Part shown: in pieces, positions 49,176 to 60,260 of the stretch
How positions within the stretch are numbered: the stretch's first letter is position 1
How the letters are laid out: each line of letters begins with the position of its first letter
DNA from: Nymphaea colorata
Taxonomy: Eukaryota > Streptophyta > Magnoliopsida > Nymphaeales > Nymphaeaceae
Assembly (NCBI RefSeq): GCF_008831285.2
Contig: NC_045150.1
Span: forward strand, 5,778,001 to 5,842,000
Direction of reading: 5' to 3'
DNA length: 64,000 bases
Program-made: the position numbers and the translations under genes
The notes under the pieces: generated by a model
Told to the model about the DNA's origin: nothing
Databases searched by the model: none
What the model saw: only the letters and a program-made list of their open reading frames with translations

Positions 49176-49596
49176 ATGGAAAAATTGGCGATTGGTGGGC
49201 TTCTAGACTCCAGCAAAACGGGACCATTGGCTGTTGTTGGGATATTAGCCTACGACTTAAGCATAGTCAACGTGGTCTTCGCCTGCTACCGCCTCTGCAA
49301 TGACGGCATATAACCTTCTCTTAATACCATTCAGCTTCACTGTATACTTTGTTTCGGTTGGTTTCTATTAACAAAATTCTTTATGCTGACTTTGAGTTTT
49401 TGTTGCCGGTTACAGAAGATAACGAAGATAGAGGAGCCACTTATATAGTGATGGTCTTGTCATTGAGATCCCAACCATTTGCGATGATCAAATTAGGGAG
49501 GAAGGGGAGGTGGAAGAAGCAGACGAACTGTTCTTCAGAGCTGAAAATTTCATCAAAAATTTCTTTCGGCAAATGAACGAGGAGGTTAAAGAATAA
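49176..49596 (+). pseudogene. DUF761-like small protein, array copy 1 (broken)
   Basis: Starts MEKLAIGGLLDSSKTGPLAV, but a 12-base loss around 49305 brings a TAA right after LCNDGI. In the second part, two extra bases (ACTTATATAGTG for ACCTGTAGTG) shift the frame after NEDRGAT. The C-terminal motif can still be read in another frame. It is unlikely to be functional. Confidence 0.6.
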
Positions 49597-50264
49597 AAAT
49601 GTTGTGGATGATGTGAGGTACCCTTGATGATGATATTTATGCACGATTTTTGGAGGGACTGTTCCATAGTTGTTTGAATTTTAAACAATCTTTCCTTAAA
49701 CTTTGATTCTTTGTATTTCTTTTTATTCTTCTTCTTTTTACATTCTATTAAGTAAGGGTGGGCGTCGGGCCGCCCCAGCCCGTTTGACAATAAAAAAATA
49801 ATTTTTAAATTATAAAATAAATTTTTATAATATAAAATTTATTTTTAATAATAAAATACATTTATTAAGTTAAAAAAATTAATTGTTAACGAGCCGAATC
49901 GGGCTGGAAGTGACGAAACTGCTACATTGACATGACAATCAGTCATTCGCTATTACCACTTAACTTGTTCACTTAATCAATTAAGAGCAGGAAGCATTAA
50001 CCAACGGAAATGCTGATTCGAACCGGTTCAGTCGAGGCACGGTCCCGTCTTGAGTCGTGTCCTCACCGAATCAGTTTGGCGAGACAAGTGCTCGTCCTCA
50101 AACTCCAACTCTTTATTTCCCACTCATCAAACAACCCTTAGCGAAAAAAACTTTTATAAGAAAATTTTACCTCGCAAGCTCTTTTTTTTTTTCAAAATAA
50201 GTATTTATTATATATTTTCAACCACTTTACTCATTTCTTTTTGCATGCATTCTGCTATTGAGTA

Positions 50265-50696
50265 ATGGGGAAATTGGCGGTTGGCGGGCTCCTAGACTCC
50301 AGCAAAATGGGACAATTGGCTGTTGTTGGGCTATTAGCTTGCGGCTTAAGCATGGTCGTCATGGTCCTCACCTGCTGCCGCCTCTTCAATGATGGAAAAC
50401 CCCGTGGCATATCACTTTCTCTTAATACCATTCAGCTTCACTATATACTTTGTCTCGATTGGTTTCTATTTAACAAAATTGTTTATGCTGACTTTGAATT
50501 TTTGTTGTCGTTTACAAAAGATAACGAAGATGGAGGAGCCACCTGTAGTGATGGTCTTGTCATTGAGATCCCAACCATTTGCGAGGATCAACTTAGGGTG
50601 GAAGGGGAGGTGGAAGAAGTGGACGAACTCTTCGCCAGAGCAGAGAATTTCATCAAAAAAAATTTTTGGCAAATGAACGAGGAGGTTGAAGAATAA
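50265..50696 (+). CDS. DUF761-like small membrane protein, array copy 2 (143 aa, unspliced)
   Basis: One uninterrupted frame: MGKLAVGGLLDSSKMGQLAV, a hydrophobic segment at about residues 18-38 (VVGLLACGLSMVVMVLTCC), a central part, then GLVIEIPTICEDQ, an acidic stretch and FARAENFIKKNFWQMNEEVE. The last part resembles the C-terminal signature of DUF761 plant proteins (AExFIxxFxxQM), whose function is poorly known. In sister copies the middle looks like a 77-bp intron. Here the donor is lost (CACTATATAC instead of CACTGTATAC), and one extra T near 50470 keeps the whole region open. A TATA-like TTATTATATATTTT is about 60 bp upstream. The family call is moderate. Confidence 0.6.
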   Translation: MGKLAVGGLLDSSKMGQLAVVGLLACGLSMVVMVLTCCRLFNDGKPRGISLSLNTIQLHYILCLDWFLFNKIVYADFEFLLSFTKDNEDGGATCSDGLVIEIPTICEDQLRVEGEVEEVDELFARAENFIKKNFWQMNEEVEE

Positions 50697-51377
50697 AGAA
50701 TGTTGGGAATGATGTGAGGTTCCCTTGATGATGATATTTATAAACGATTTTTGGAGGGACTGTTACAGAGTTGTTTGAATTTGAAACAATCTTTCCTTAA
50801 ACTTTAATTCTTTGTATCTCTTCTTATTCTTCTTCTTTTTACTTTCTTTTAAGTAAGGGTGGACGTCGGGCTGGCCTGGCCTGTTTGACAACAAAAAATA
50901 TAATTTTTCAATTGTAAAATATTTTTTTATAATTTAAAATTTATTTTTAATAATAAAATACATTTATTAAATTAAAAAATAAAAAATTAATTGTTGAGAG
51001 GCCGGATCGGACAGGAAGTGACGAAACTGATACATTGACATGACAATCAGTTATTGACCATTACCACTTAACCTGTTCACTCAATCAATTAAGAGCAGGA
51101 AGCATTAGCTAAGGGAAATGCTGATTCAAACTGGTTCCGCCAAGGTACGGTCCCGTCTCGAGTCGTGTCCTTAGCCGAATCGGCTTGGCGAGGCGAGTGC
51201 TTGCCCTCAAACTCCAACTCTATATTTTCAATGCATCAAACAGCCCCTTAGCGAAAAAAAACTTTTATAAGAAAATTTTAGCTCCCAATCTCTTTTTTTT
51301 TTTTCAAAAGAAATTATTTATTATATATTTTCAACTACTTTACTTATTTCTTTTTGTATGCATTTTGTTGTTCAGTA

Positions 51378-51787
51378 ATGGGAAAATTGGCGGTTGGTGG
51401 GTTCCTAGAGAGCAGCAAAATGAGACAATTGGCAGGTGTATGGCTTTTAGCCTGCGGCTTAAGCATGGTCATTGTGGTCCTGGCCTGCTGCCGCCTTTGC
51501 AACGACAGCAAACTCCACGGCACATCACTTTCTCTTAATACCCTTCAGCTTCACTGTATACTTTGTTTGGGTTGGTTTCTATTCACAAAATTCTTTTTGC
51601 TGACTTTGACTTTTTGTTGCCGTTTACAAAAGATAACGAAGATAGAGAAGCCACCTGTAGTGATGGTCTTGTCATTGAGATCCCAACCACTTGCGATGAT
51701 CAAATTAGGGAGGAAGGGGAGGTGGAAGAAGCAGAGGAACTGTTCGCTAGAGCAGAAAATTTCATCGAAATTTTTTTTGGCAAATGA
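51378..51787 (+). CDS. DUF761-like small membrane protein, array copy 3 (C-terminally short)
   Basis: Proposed exons 51378-51555 and 51633-51787, joined through a GTATAC donor and an AAAAG acceptor, giving about 110 aa. It starts MGKLAVGGFLESSKMRQLAG with a hydrophobic segment (LLACGLSMVIVVLACC). The second exon reads NEDREATCSDGLVIEIPTTC and ends FARAENFIEIFFGK. A one-base loss near 51770 causes the stop before QMNEE, so the DUF761-like motif is cut short. The splice model is inferred from comparison among copies and is not proven. Confidence 0.5.
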
Positions 51788-52370
51788 ACGAGGTGGTTGA
51801 AGAATAAAGAATGTTGGGGATGATGCGAGGTACCCTTGATGATGACATTTATACACGATTTTTGGAGGGACTGTTACTTAGTTGTTTGAATTTTAAACAT
51901 TCTTTCGTCAAACTTTGATTCTTTGTATTTCTTCTTATTCTTCTTCTTTTTACGTTCTTATAAATAAGGGTGGGTGTGGGGCCACCCCGGCCCGTTTGGC
52001 AATAAGAAAATAATTTTTTAATTATAAGAATATTTGTTTATAATATAAAATTTATTGTTAATAATTAAATACATTTATAAATTAAAAAATAATAATAAAA
52101 ATTTAATTGTTAACGGGCCGGATCGAGCTGGAAGTGAGGAAACTGCTACATTGGCATGACAATCAGTTATTGACTATTACCACTTAACCTGTTCACTTAA
52201 TCAATTAAAAGCAGGAAGAATGAGCCAAGGGAAATGCTTATTCGAACCGGTTCAGCCAAGGCACGGTCCCGTCTCGAGTTGTGTCCTCAGTCGAATCAGC
52301 TTGGCGAGACGAGTGCTCGCCCCTCAACCACTTTACTCATGTGTTTTTGTAAGCATTCCGTTGTTCAATA

Positions 52371-52797
52371 ATGAGAAAATTGGCGGTTGGTGGGCTCCTA
52401 GACTCTAGCAAAATGGGATAATTGGCTGATGTTGAGCTATTAGCCTACGGCTTAAGCATGGTTGTCGTGTTCCTCGCTGCTGCCTCTGCAACGACGGCAA
52501 ACCCCATGGCGTATCACTTTCTCTTAATACCATTTAGCTTCACTGTATACTTTGTTTCGGTTGGTTTTTATTTACAAAATTCTTTATGTTGACTTTGACT
52601 TTTTGTTGTCATTTACAAAGGATAACGAAGATAGAGGAGCCACTTGTTGTGATGGTCTTGTCATTTAGATCCCAACCATTTGCGATGATCAAATTAGGGA
52701 GGAAGGGGAGATGGAAGAAGCGGATGAACTATTCGCCAGAGCAGAGAATTTCATCAAAAATTTCTTTTGGCAAATGAACGGGGAGGTTGAAGAATAA
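52371..52797 (+). pseudogene. DUF761-like small protein, array copy 4 (broken)
   Basis: Starts MRKLAVGGLLDSSKMG, then TAA replaces the CAA codon (GGATAATTGG). The 3' half is fairly well kept (DNEDRGATCCDGLVI, then FARAENFIKNFFWQMNGEVE). This unit also lacks part of the conserved upstream segment. Confidence 0.6.
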
Positions 52798-53524
52798 AGA
52801 ATGTTGGGGATGATGTTGGGGATGATGTGAGGTTCTCTTGATGATGATATTTATACACGATTTTTGGTGGGACTGTTACAAAGTTGCTTGAATTTTAAAC
52901 AATCTTTCCTTAAACTTTGATTATTCGTGTTTCTTCTTATTCATCTTATTTTTACGTTCTTTAAGGTGAGGGTGGGCGTCGGGCCACCCCAGCCCGTTTG
53001 AAAATAAAAAAAAATAATTTTTACATTATAAAATTATTTTTTATAATATCAAATTTATTTTTATTAATAAAATATATTTACTAAATTAAAAAATAAAAAA
53101 AATAATTGTGAACGGGCCGGATCGGGTTGGAAGTGACGAAACTGCTACATTGACATGACAATCAGTTATTGACTATTACCACTTAATCTGTTCACTTAAT
53201 CAATTAAGAGCAGAAAGCATTAGCCAAGGGAAATGCTGATTTGAACCGGTTCAGCCGAGGCACGGTCCCATCTCGAGTCATGTCCTTAGCCGAGGCACGG
53301 TCCCGTCTTGAGTTGTGTCCTCCGCCGAATCAGCTTGGCGAGACGAGTGCTCACCCTCAAACTTGAACTCTATATTTCCAATGCATCAAACAGCCCTTTA
53401 GTGAAAAAAAACTTATAATAAGAAAATTTTAGCTCGCAAGCTCTTTTTTTTCAAAAATAAGTATTTATTATGTATTTTCAAGCACTTTACTCATTTCTTT
53501 TTGTATGCATTCTGCTGTTCAGTA

Positions 53525-53955
53525 ATGGGAAAATTGGCGGTTGGTGGGCTCCTAGACTCGAGCAAAATGGGACAATTGGCTGTTGTTGCGCAATTAGCTT
53601 GTGGCTTATGCATGGTGGTCATGGTCCTCGCCTGTTGCTGCCTCTGCAACGACGGCAAACCCCACGACATATCACTTTGTCTTAATACCATTCAGCTTCA
53701 TTGTATACTTTGTTTGGGTTGGTTTCTATTAACAAAATTCTTTATGCTGACTTTGACTTTTTGTTGCAGTTTACAAAAGATAACGAAGATAGAGGAGACA
53801 CCTATAGTGATGGTCTTGTCATTGAGATCCCAACCATTTGCGATGATCAAATTAGGGAGGAAGGGGAGGTGGAAGAAGCATACAAATTGTACACCAGAGC
53901 AGAGAATTTCATAAAAAATTTATTTTGGCAAATGAACGTGGAGGTTGAAGAATAA
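53525..53955 (+). CDS. DUF761-like small membrane protein, array copy 5 (117 aa, spliced)
   Basis: Proposed exons 53525-53702 and 53780-53955 with a 77-bp intron (GTATAC donor, AAAAG acceptor), joined in phase to 117 aa. It starts MGKLAVGGLLDSSKMGQLAV and has a hydrophobic segment near residues 18-40. After the junction it reads HYNEDRGDTYSDGLVIEIPT, then an acidic stretch and TRAENFIKNLFWQMNVEVEE. Together with copy 2 it is the best-kept member. The intron is short for plants, and an alternative acceptor (TTGTTGCAG) would lead to an early stop, so the model needs transcript support. Confidence 0.55.
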
Positions 53956-54627
53956 AGAATGTTGGAGATGATGTGAGGTTCCCTTGATGATCATATTTAT
54001 ACACGAATTTTGGAGGGACTGTTATAGAGTTGTTTAAATTTTAAACAATCTTTCCTTAAACTTTGACTCTTTGTATTTTTTCTTATTCTTCTTCTTTTTA
54101 CGTTCTTTTAAGTAAGGGTGGGCGTCGGGTCGCCCCAACCCATTTGACAATAAAAAACAAATTTTAAATTATAAAATAAAATTTTTTGTAATATAAAATT
54201 TATTTATAATAATGAAATACATTTATTAAATTAAAAAATAATAATAAAAAAGTTAACGTGCTGCATCGGGTTGGTATTGACGAAACTGCTACATTGACAT
54301 GACAAACGAACTATGACCACTTAACCTGTTCACTTGATCAATTAAGAGCAGGAAGCATTAACCAACGGAAATGCTGATTCGCATCGGTTCAGCTGAGGCA
54401 CGGACCCGGTTCGAGTCGTGTCCTCAACCGAATAAGCTTGGTGAGACAAGTGCTCGCCCTCAAACTCCAACTCTATATTTCCAATGCATCAAACAGCCCC
54501 TTAACGAAACAAACTTTTATATGAAAATGTTAGCCCGCAGGCTCTTTTTTTTCTCAAAAATAAGTATTTATTATATATTTTCAACCATTTACTCATTTCT
54601 TTTTTGTATGCATTTCGTTGTTCAGAA

Positions 54628-54990
54628 ACGAGAAAATTGGTGGTTGTTGGGCTCTTAAACTCCTGCAAAATGAGAGAAATGGCAGTTGTTGGGCTATTAG
54701 CCCGCGGCTTAAGCGTGGTCATCATGGTCCTCGCCTGCTGCCGCCTCTGCAATGATGGCAAACCACGGCATGTCACTTTCTCTTAATACCATTCAGCTTG
54801 GTATACTTTGTTTCGGTTGGTGTCTATTGACAAAATTCTTTATGTTGACTTTGACATTTTGTTGCAGGTTACAAAAGATAACGAAGATAAAAGAGCCAGG
54901 TCTTGTCATTGAGATCATCAATTTATGGAGGAATGGGAGGTGGAAGAAGGGGACGAACTCTTCTTAGCTGGAGGTTGAAGAAAAAGGATT
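54628..54990 (+). pseudogene. DUF761-like small protein, array copy 6 (broken)
   Basis: The start codon is ACG in place of ATG. The reading KLVVVGLLNSCKMREMAVVG is still recognisable. The second part has lost several segments (DNEDKRARSCH-like frame, no AENFI motif). It is the most decayed copy, at the array edge. Confidence 0.6.
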
Positions 54991-55190
54991 GATGGGATGA
55001 TGTGATGTTCCCCTTATGATGATATTTATACACGATTTTTGAAGGGACTGTTACAAAGTTGTTTGAATTTTAAACAATCTTTTCTTAAACTTTGATTCTT
55101 TGTATTTCTTTTTATTCTTTTTCTTTTTACGTTATTTTTAGTAAGGGTGGGTGTCGGGCCGGCCCGGGCCCAACCGTTTGACAATAAAAA

Positions 55191-56860
55191 AACAGTTTTC
55201 AAATTATAAAATAAATTTTTTTAAATAATTATAGGGCAATGACATGATATATATATGTCTTATCAAATGACACCACACCATAATAATAGCAATTTCTAGG
55301 CAGTTGTATTTGCCCAAAAACAATTTCGTATTTGGTCTGTCCCATTAATTTCAATTGTGTGATAAAATTTTGGGTTTTTATCACGTTTTTTCTTCAAATA
55401 CTTTAGCGTTTTTTACTATCTTTTCCATACCAACTACTTGCAACCTTTTGTAAGTGCTTGTACAATTGATGATGCATAAATCTCACATGCTCCATTCCAC
55501 TGGCATCATGTGTGAACACCTCTATAGCCGTTGATGGTTTTACACGAAACTCAACCATAGCATTCACTGTATTTGTTTTTACGAGTGCAAATCTTCTTCG
55601 ATGTCTTTCGAAAAATCACTTTTGAAGGAGAATGCAAGTAGAAATTGTATGCGTATTGAATGTTGCACGCATGCCACTTATTTGTATGTGGGTCAAGTTC
55701 AATAGTCATACATGCATTATTTCTTGTTATTGTCAAATTTCATTTCAACATAAGGCACAAATTCATGGTCAATATTTGGAGTTAAATTGGTTTCTTCTGC
55801 ACAAGTTTCGATTTCAGCATGTTTGTAACCGATTTGTCTATGTTAATCTCCTCATCCATATCAACTTCATTATCTAAATTAATATCTTCATCTACATTAG
55901 TTTCTCCAATTTTGTATGTCTCATCGCCCAGGGTGTTTTCTTCATCTACATTAATTTCACCATCCATGTTTGTATCTCCATCCATATTTATTTAGTCGTT
56001 TACATCTTCTAAATATACACCATCATTTGTGCTTACAAACATGTCTAGCTTCCTGCAACATAGAAGCACTATAGCTGCAACTGCAAAATATATTTGATGA
56101 CATTTCTGCACAAATGCATAAACAACAAATTTCTGTACTATAGCTTGCATACTGTCAACTGGTCATTCGATCGATTTAGCAACAATCTTCGGCACATTCC
56201 ATTACAAAAAGCATACAACAATAACAAATATCAAATGGTCAATGGATAAAAATAAAGCAACAATTTTCTATTCATCATTTTCACAAGCATAAAAACCTTG
56301 TATTTCTCTTTTAAGCAGAGACCAGAACAATGCACTTAAAGATGCGTAAAATTCTTTAGCTCCATGATGGAGTCTTTGTCTATGTATCTCAATTAAAAGG
56401 CAAACAGATATTCTGTATGACATACAAACCTACGAAAGAATCGTGAAAAAAAAAATGAAAGCGAAATAAACAAATCAGAAATACACATTTCACCCGTTCG
56501 ATGCTTTCGCGGTAATACACAAATATATATATATATATTGGATTGATAGAAACCAATAAATCACAGACACAGACAGAAACCAAACCCTTTAAATATGAAA
56601 ATAGTTTTTATAAATACATTAAGATGTTAATATTTTTATTTAAAATAAATTTTCTAACAAAAATTTTAACTTTATATTTAATATACATCCAAAAACATCA
56701 AATCCAAACCGTTCATCTGAAATTGAACGGTATCTTTCAACTCTCTCCCCGTCCCTTTGGCTTTCAAATCCCTCGTCAATTCTAACCAGCAAGAAGTCAA
56801 AAGGCTTGAAAAAAAATTAGGGGCCACGTGAACTTCTTCCTCTTCGTTTCACATCGCCGT
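55191..56860. other. Degraded coding-like region, minus strand
   Basis: 55390-55990 on the minus strand shows a low-complexity acidic stretch (repeated D/E-I/V-N-x-D-E, 55782-55985), then EFVPYVEMKFD and AYNFY words in shifted frames. This order faintly recalls FAR1-type transposase-derived proteins, but stops and shifts prevent a firm call. The rest is AT-rich, with a short TA tract at 56522-56540. Confidence 0.25.
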
Positions 56861-58081
56861 CATATGGCCTCGTTTCGTTCACATCTCCTCAAGGGCGGGG
56901 AGACAAGACATGGAAAAATGATGCAAGGCACCCTTTCCTATACTTAAATGATCAAAGAATATATCAACATTCATCTCAGCTTCTCCAGACGTGCCATTAC
57001 TTCTTCCTTGAAAAATGGATTGGTTGCTTCTTCGCTTTAACATTGTGAAACTCGAACGCCGAAGATCGGAATACCGCTCTCTCCCTGAATCAGGGGCCCG
57101 GTTTCTGTTCAACCAACCGGTTATCCGGTAACTTGGGGTTTCCGTAGGTCGCCATAAGTAGATATCTGAGCTATGGACGGTTTCCCTCTGTGTAGGCCAG
57201 ACTTTTGGTAGATCACTGTAGATTTGATTTGTCTAGGATGTCACAACCATAGCTCCTCCGAGAGGGATAGCTCAAATTGGCTGTACGTTTAAAGTTGGAT
57301 TCCGAGAGGTTTATGTTTTTTTTTTAATGAAAAAGTCTTACCACCTCATACCAACTCAGCAACAGTAAAACGCGGTAGGAACAGTAAAAACCAGACCGCA
57401 TCTGAACCGGCCGTCGGAACCCGTGAAGACGACAGATCGTGAAGAAATGAGCGCAACTGGCCACCGGTTTCGCCGGCGGATGCGGGACCGACATCACCGC
57501 TTTCCCGCCAACGCTTGTGGACGAATCGTATATTCCTTCCTGGCCTCCGCCGGCGCAGCACCCTCGGGAAACCGCCAGAATTTCGATTTGCCGGCCGACG
57601 GCGGTACGCCTGGAAAGCGAAGCGACGATTCATTAATTTCCTTCCCGAGCATTGCTTCACCTTATGTTACAGAAAGAGACTCACGGCACAAAATATTTAT
57701 TTTCTATTCCCCCCGTAAGTGCCGGCAAATTGACCACACGGGCCTGCTTTTGAAACACCAAAGAAGGCGCGAAGTTCCCAATTTTCTAACCTCACAATAT
57801 AATATTCTTTTAAGGTCAGAATTCATTAAATAAAGGCCCCGTCATCTTTGCAGGCGTGTGGGGGTGCCGTAAATTTTGTAATTTGGCTGCATTTAGAAAT
57901 TAGAACGGCCTTTTGCCTATGATGCGCCGGGATGATGATCAGACCTCATTCTGTCTGGAATTACTGTGTTCTCTTCCAAAAGAAACTTTTGGGACCCTCG
58001 GTCGAAGCGCTCCGCCATAAAATAAGAAAGAGAGAACAAGGGGAGCATTAATTTTCCCTCCAAAACCCTAGCCATTCCAAA
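56861..58081. other. GC-richer intergenic block, no gene recognised
   Basis: 57050-57640 is clearly GC-richer than its surroundings and open on both strands (57346-57660 (-) and 57423-57833 (+)), with CCGGCG words. I cannot assign either frame to a family. It may be a gene remnant or an upstream regulatory region of the gene at 58134. Confidence 0.3.
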
Positions 58082-58133
58082 ATCTCTCTCTCTCTCTCTC
58101 ACAGGCAGGCTAGTGTCATAGTGTGGGAGGGCA
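58082..58133 (+). promoter_or_regulatory. 5' leader with CT tract
   Basis: A (CT)9 tract at 58082-58101, 32 bp upstream of the ATG of the next gene. Pyrimidine tracts of this kind are typical of plant 5' leaders. Confidence 0.45.
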
Positions 58134-60021
58134 ATGGCGGGTTCGCCTGCTCGCCTGGAAAACAGGCTCTCGCTGCTGTCGGGTCCAGTGGTGGACGGAA
58201 TCTGCCGTTCGGACCGCTGCTCGCACCCCAGATTGGAATCTGATCAGTTGGCTTCCGACCTCATCTCCTCCATGGAAGCGCTTGCCCACCAACTTGTCTT
58301 CTCTATCCTGGAAGAGAACCACCACCAGACCATCGATAACCCCACGACCCACCTCACTAACTTTCCAGAGGTAGAAATTATAAAATTCCACTTCAACTAG
58401 GCCCGTCTCCTCTGCTCTTTTTCCCTTCTCTGTACTAATTTCTCTCTTCTGCTCTGGTCAGGTTAATTACCGGAGGAGCATTCAAGGGTACCCATGGTGC
58501 CCCTACCAGGATTTTCGAGTAACAAAACCGGTTCAAAACGTCTCGAAGCCGGCTCTTTCGTCGGCTCGCTTGCTGGTCAGACCGGGACATCTTCAGCTCA
58601 AAGTGAACGTGAGTGTGCGCCCTCCTCCTGTCCCTAATTTCTTGTGCGGCTGTTTTTTATAGACTTCGTTTTCGACATCGAATGGGTGTTGTTTTGGTGG
58701 TGCAGGGGCTCGTGTCGCCGAGACTCGGGAACCAGAGCCGGGGGCTGCCGTTCCGGGTGGTGGGTTCGGGGGCGAGCGGTTTCATCCGAGAATCGGGAGG
58801 CACGGGTGTTTTCTTACCCCGCGTCGTTCGCAGTGCGGAAGCTTTCTGCAATTGGAAGCCGAGTAAGCCGCTTCTCTGTAAATGGATGTTTTGTTTCTTT
58901 TGGTCTCTGCCTCATCTTCTTCGATCTTTTCAGTGTCTTCTACTTCTAGTATTTTTGATGGCGGCTTCTCTTTGGAATTTGTCTCCAGACAGACGAAGCC
59001 ATTTTCTCTTCTTCTTGTCAAGCAATAAAATTGCAATGCCGATAAAGTTTTACATGCTTAAGCGAATGGCGGACATGTTTTTGCATATAGTACAGGAAAT
59101 TGAAAAAAGTGGACGTTTTCATTAGGAAAGATTAGATACTTCAGTGCAGGAAGTTTTTGAAAGTGTGGAAGTTGACAGAGAACCCATTTGAGACAAAAAA
59201 TTTACTCCAGTGTTGTTTAACTCATCTGACATTAGAAATTTACTTGTATGTTTAAAATAATCGTACTGAGCAAGATGCTCTTTTAATTTAATTAATGGTG
59301 CAATGTTCTTTTAACAGCATTGAAATTTTTGTACTTTAGTTTTACATGCTTAAGCGAATGGCGGGCATGTTTGTGCATATAGTACAGGAAATTGAAAAAA
59401 GTGGACGTTTTCATTAGGAAAGATTAGATGCTTCATTGCAGGAAGTTTTTGAAAGTATGGAAGTTGGCAGAGAACCCATTTGAGACAAAAAAAAATTACT
59501 CCAGTGTTGTTTAACTCATCTGACACTAGAGGTTTACTTGTATGTTTAAAATAATCGTACTGAGCAAGATGCTCTTTTAATTTAATTAATGGTGCAATGT
59601 TCTACAGCATTGAAATTTTTGTACCTTACTTTTTACTGTCACCATCCTGATTCTGCTCTCGAAAATTTTCGTCCGTTATCAAAATTTGAAGGAATTTCAG
59701 TATTTGTCCTGGCAATAGTTAGGGAGAAATAAGTTAGCGACTGAAAAGTAACTAATGTTTATGATTATATGGGGACCTGAAGATGCCCTTTTAACCAGAG
59801 ACTGGAAATCCCACGCTCACCAAAGCACCCTGGGAAACTGACAGCCATTTTGATCCATTTTTTACTCTCTTTTTTGGTTTTATTGCTCAGACATTCAAGG
59901 GCGGCTTCCTTCAGCACAGGGAGGAGGAGAAATGGGGAGACATGTTGGCCCACACAGTCCCCAGAGACCGCGGGAACTCTTGTCCCCTGATGTCGCCCTG
60001 CCCGCTGAGTGGACCTATTGA
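58134..60021 (+). CDS. Conserved plant protein of unknown function ending in EWTY (four exons)
   Basis: Exons 58134-58370, 58462-58608, 58706-58862 and 59891-60021 join in phase to 223 aa. The start ATG has a good plant context (GGCAATGGCGG). The protein begins MAGSPARLENRLSLLSGPVV, continues SSMEALAHQLVFSILEENHH and RSIQGYPWCPYQDFRV, then GLVSPRLGNQSRGLP and GGTGVFLPRV, and ends LLSPDVALPAEWTY. GTGVFLPR and a C-terminal LPxEWTY recall a small family of uncharacterised plant proteins. No enzymatic motif, signal peptide or membrane segment is visible. All borders are GT-AG. Intron 3 (1028 bp) contains a 292-bp tandem duplication. I know of no firm function, and none is proposed. Confidence 0.85.
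59047..59630. repeat. 292-bp tandem duplication in intron 3
   Basis: GTTTTACATGCTTAAGCGAA occurs at 59047 and again 292 bp later; the copies stay nearly identical to GGTGCAATGTTCT. It does not touch the exons. Confidence 0.9.
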
Positions 60022-60260
60022 TTTCTAGCTTTCTTGCTGGGCATGATGGAGACTTGGGAGTTTAGTTTCTTCTGTTTTTCTTTTCTTTTTCCTGAAAGCA
60101 GAGCAAGAAAGAGGTAAATTTTGAAGGATAGAAGAGATAACGATGCCGGTTTTTTGCTGTATGCCTGTAGAAAGGAAAAGCTCTTCTGCTGCTGCTGCTG
60201 CTGCTGCTCTGTTTAGCCTTTTGAGTGATGTTATTATGTACATAGTATCATAAATGGTTT
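60022..60260 (+). other. Probable 3' untranslated region with (GCT)n
   Basis: Follows the TGA of the four-exon gene. It contains a (CTG)n tract of about seven units at 60187-60209. The polyadenylation site was not identified. Confidence 0.35.

Larger units (their letters stand above)
48827..55190 (+). repeat. Six-unit tandem array, about 1.0-1.15 kb per unit
   Basis: Unit starts (GCTACATTGACATGACAATC or variants) are near 48830, 49919, 51028, 52143, 53146 and 54288. Each unit has the same order: a conserved upstream part of about 330 bp (GAACCGGTTCAGCC, GAGACGAGTGCTCGCCCTC, TTATTATATATTTTCAACC), a small DUF761-like gene, a TTTTTGGAGGGACTGTTA tail, and an AT-rich segment bordered by GC-rich words (GGGTGGGCGTCGGGCC and GGGCCGGATCGGG). 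Unit 4 lacks part of the upstream segment (the stretch between GCTCGCCC and CAACCACTTTAC). Confidence 0.92.
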
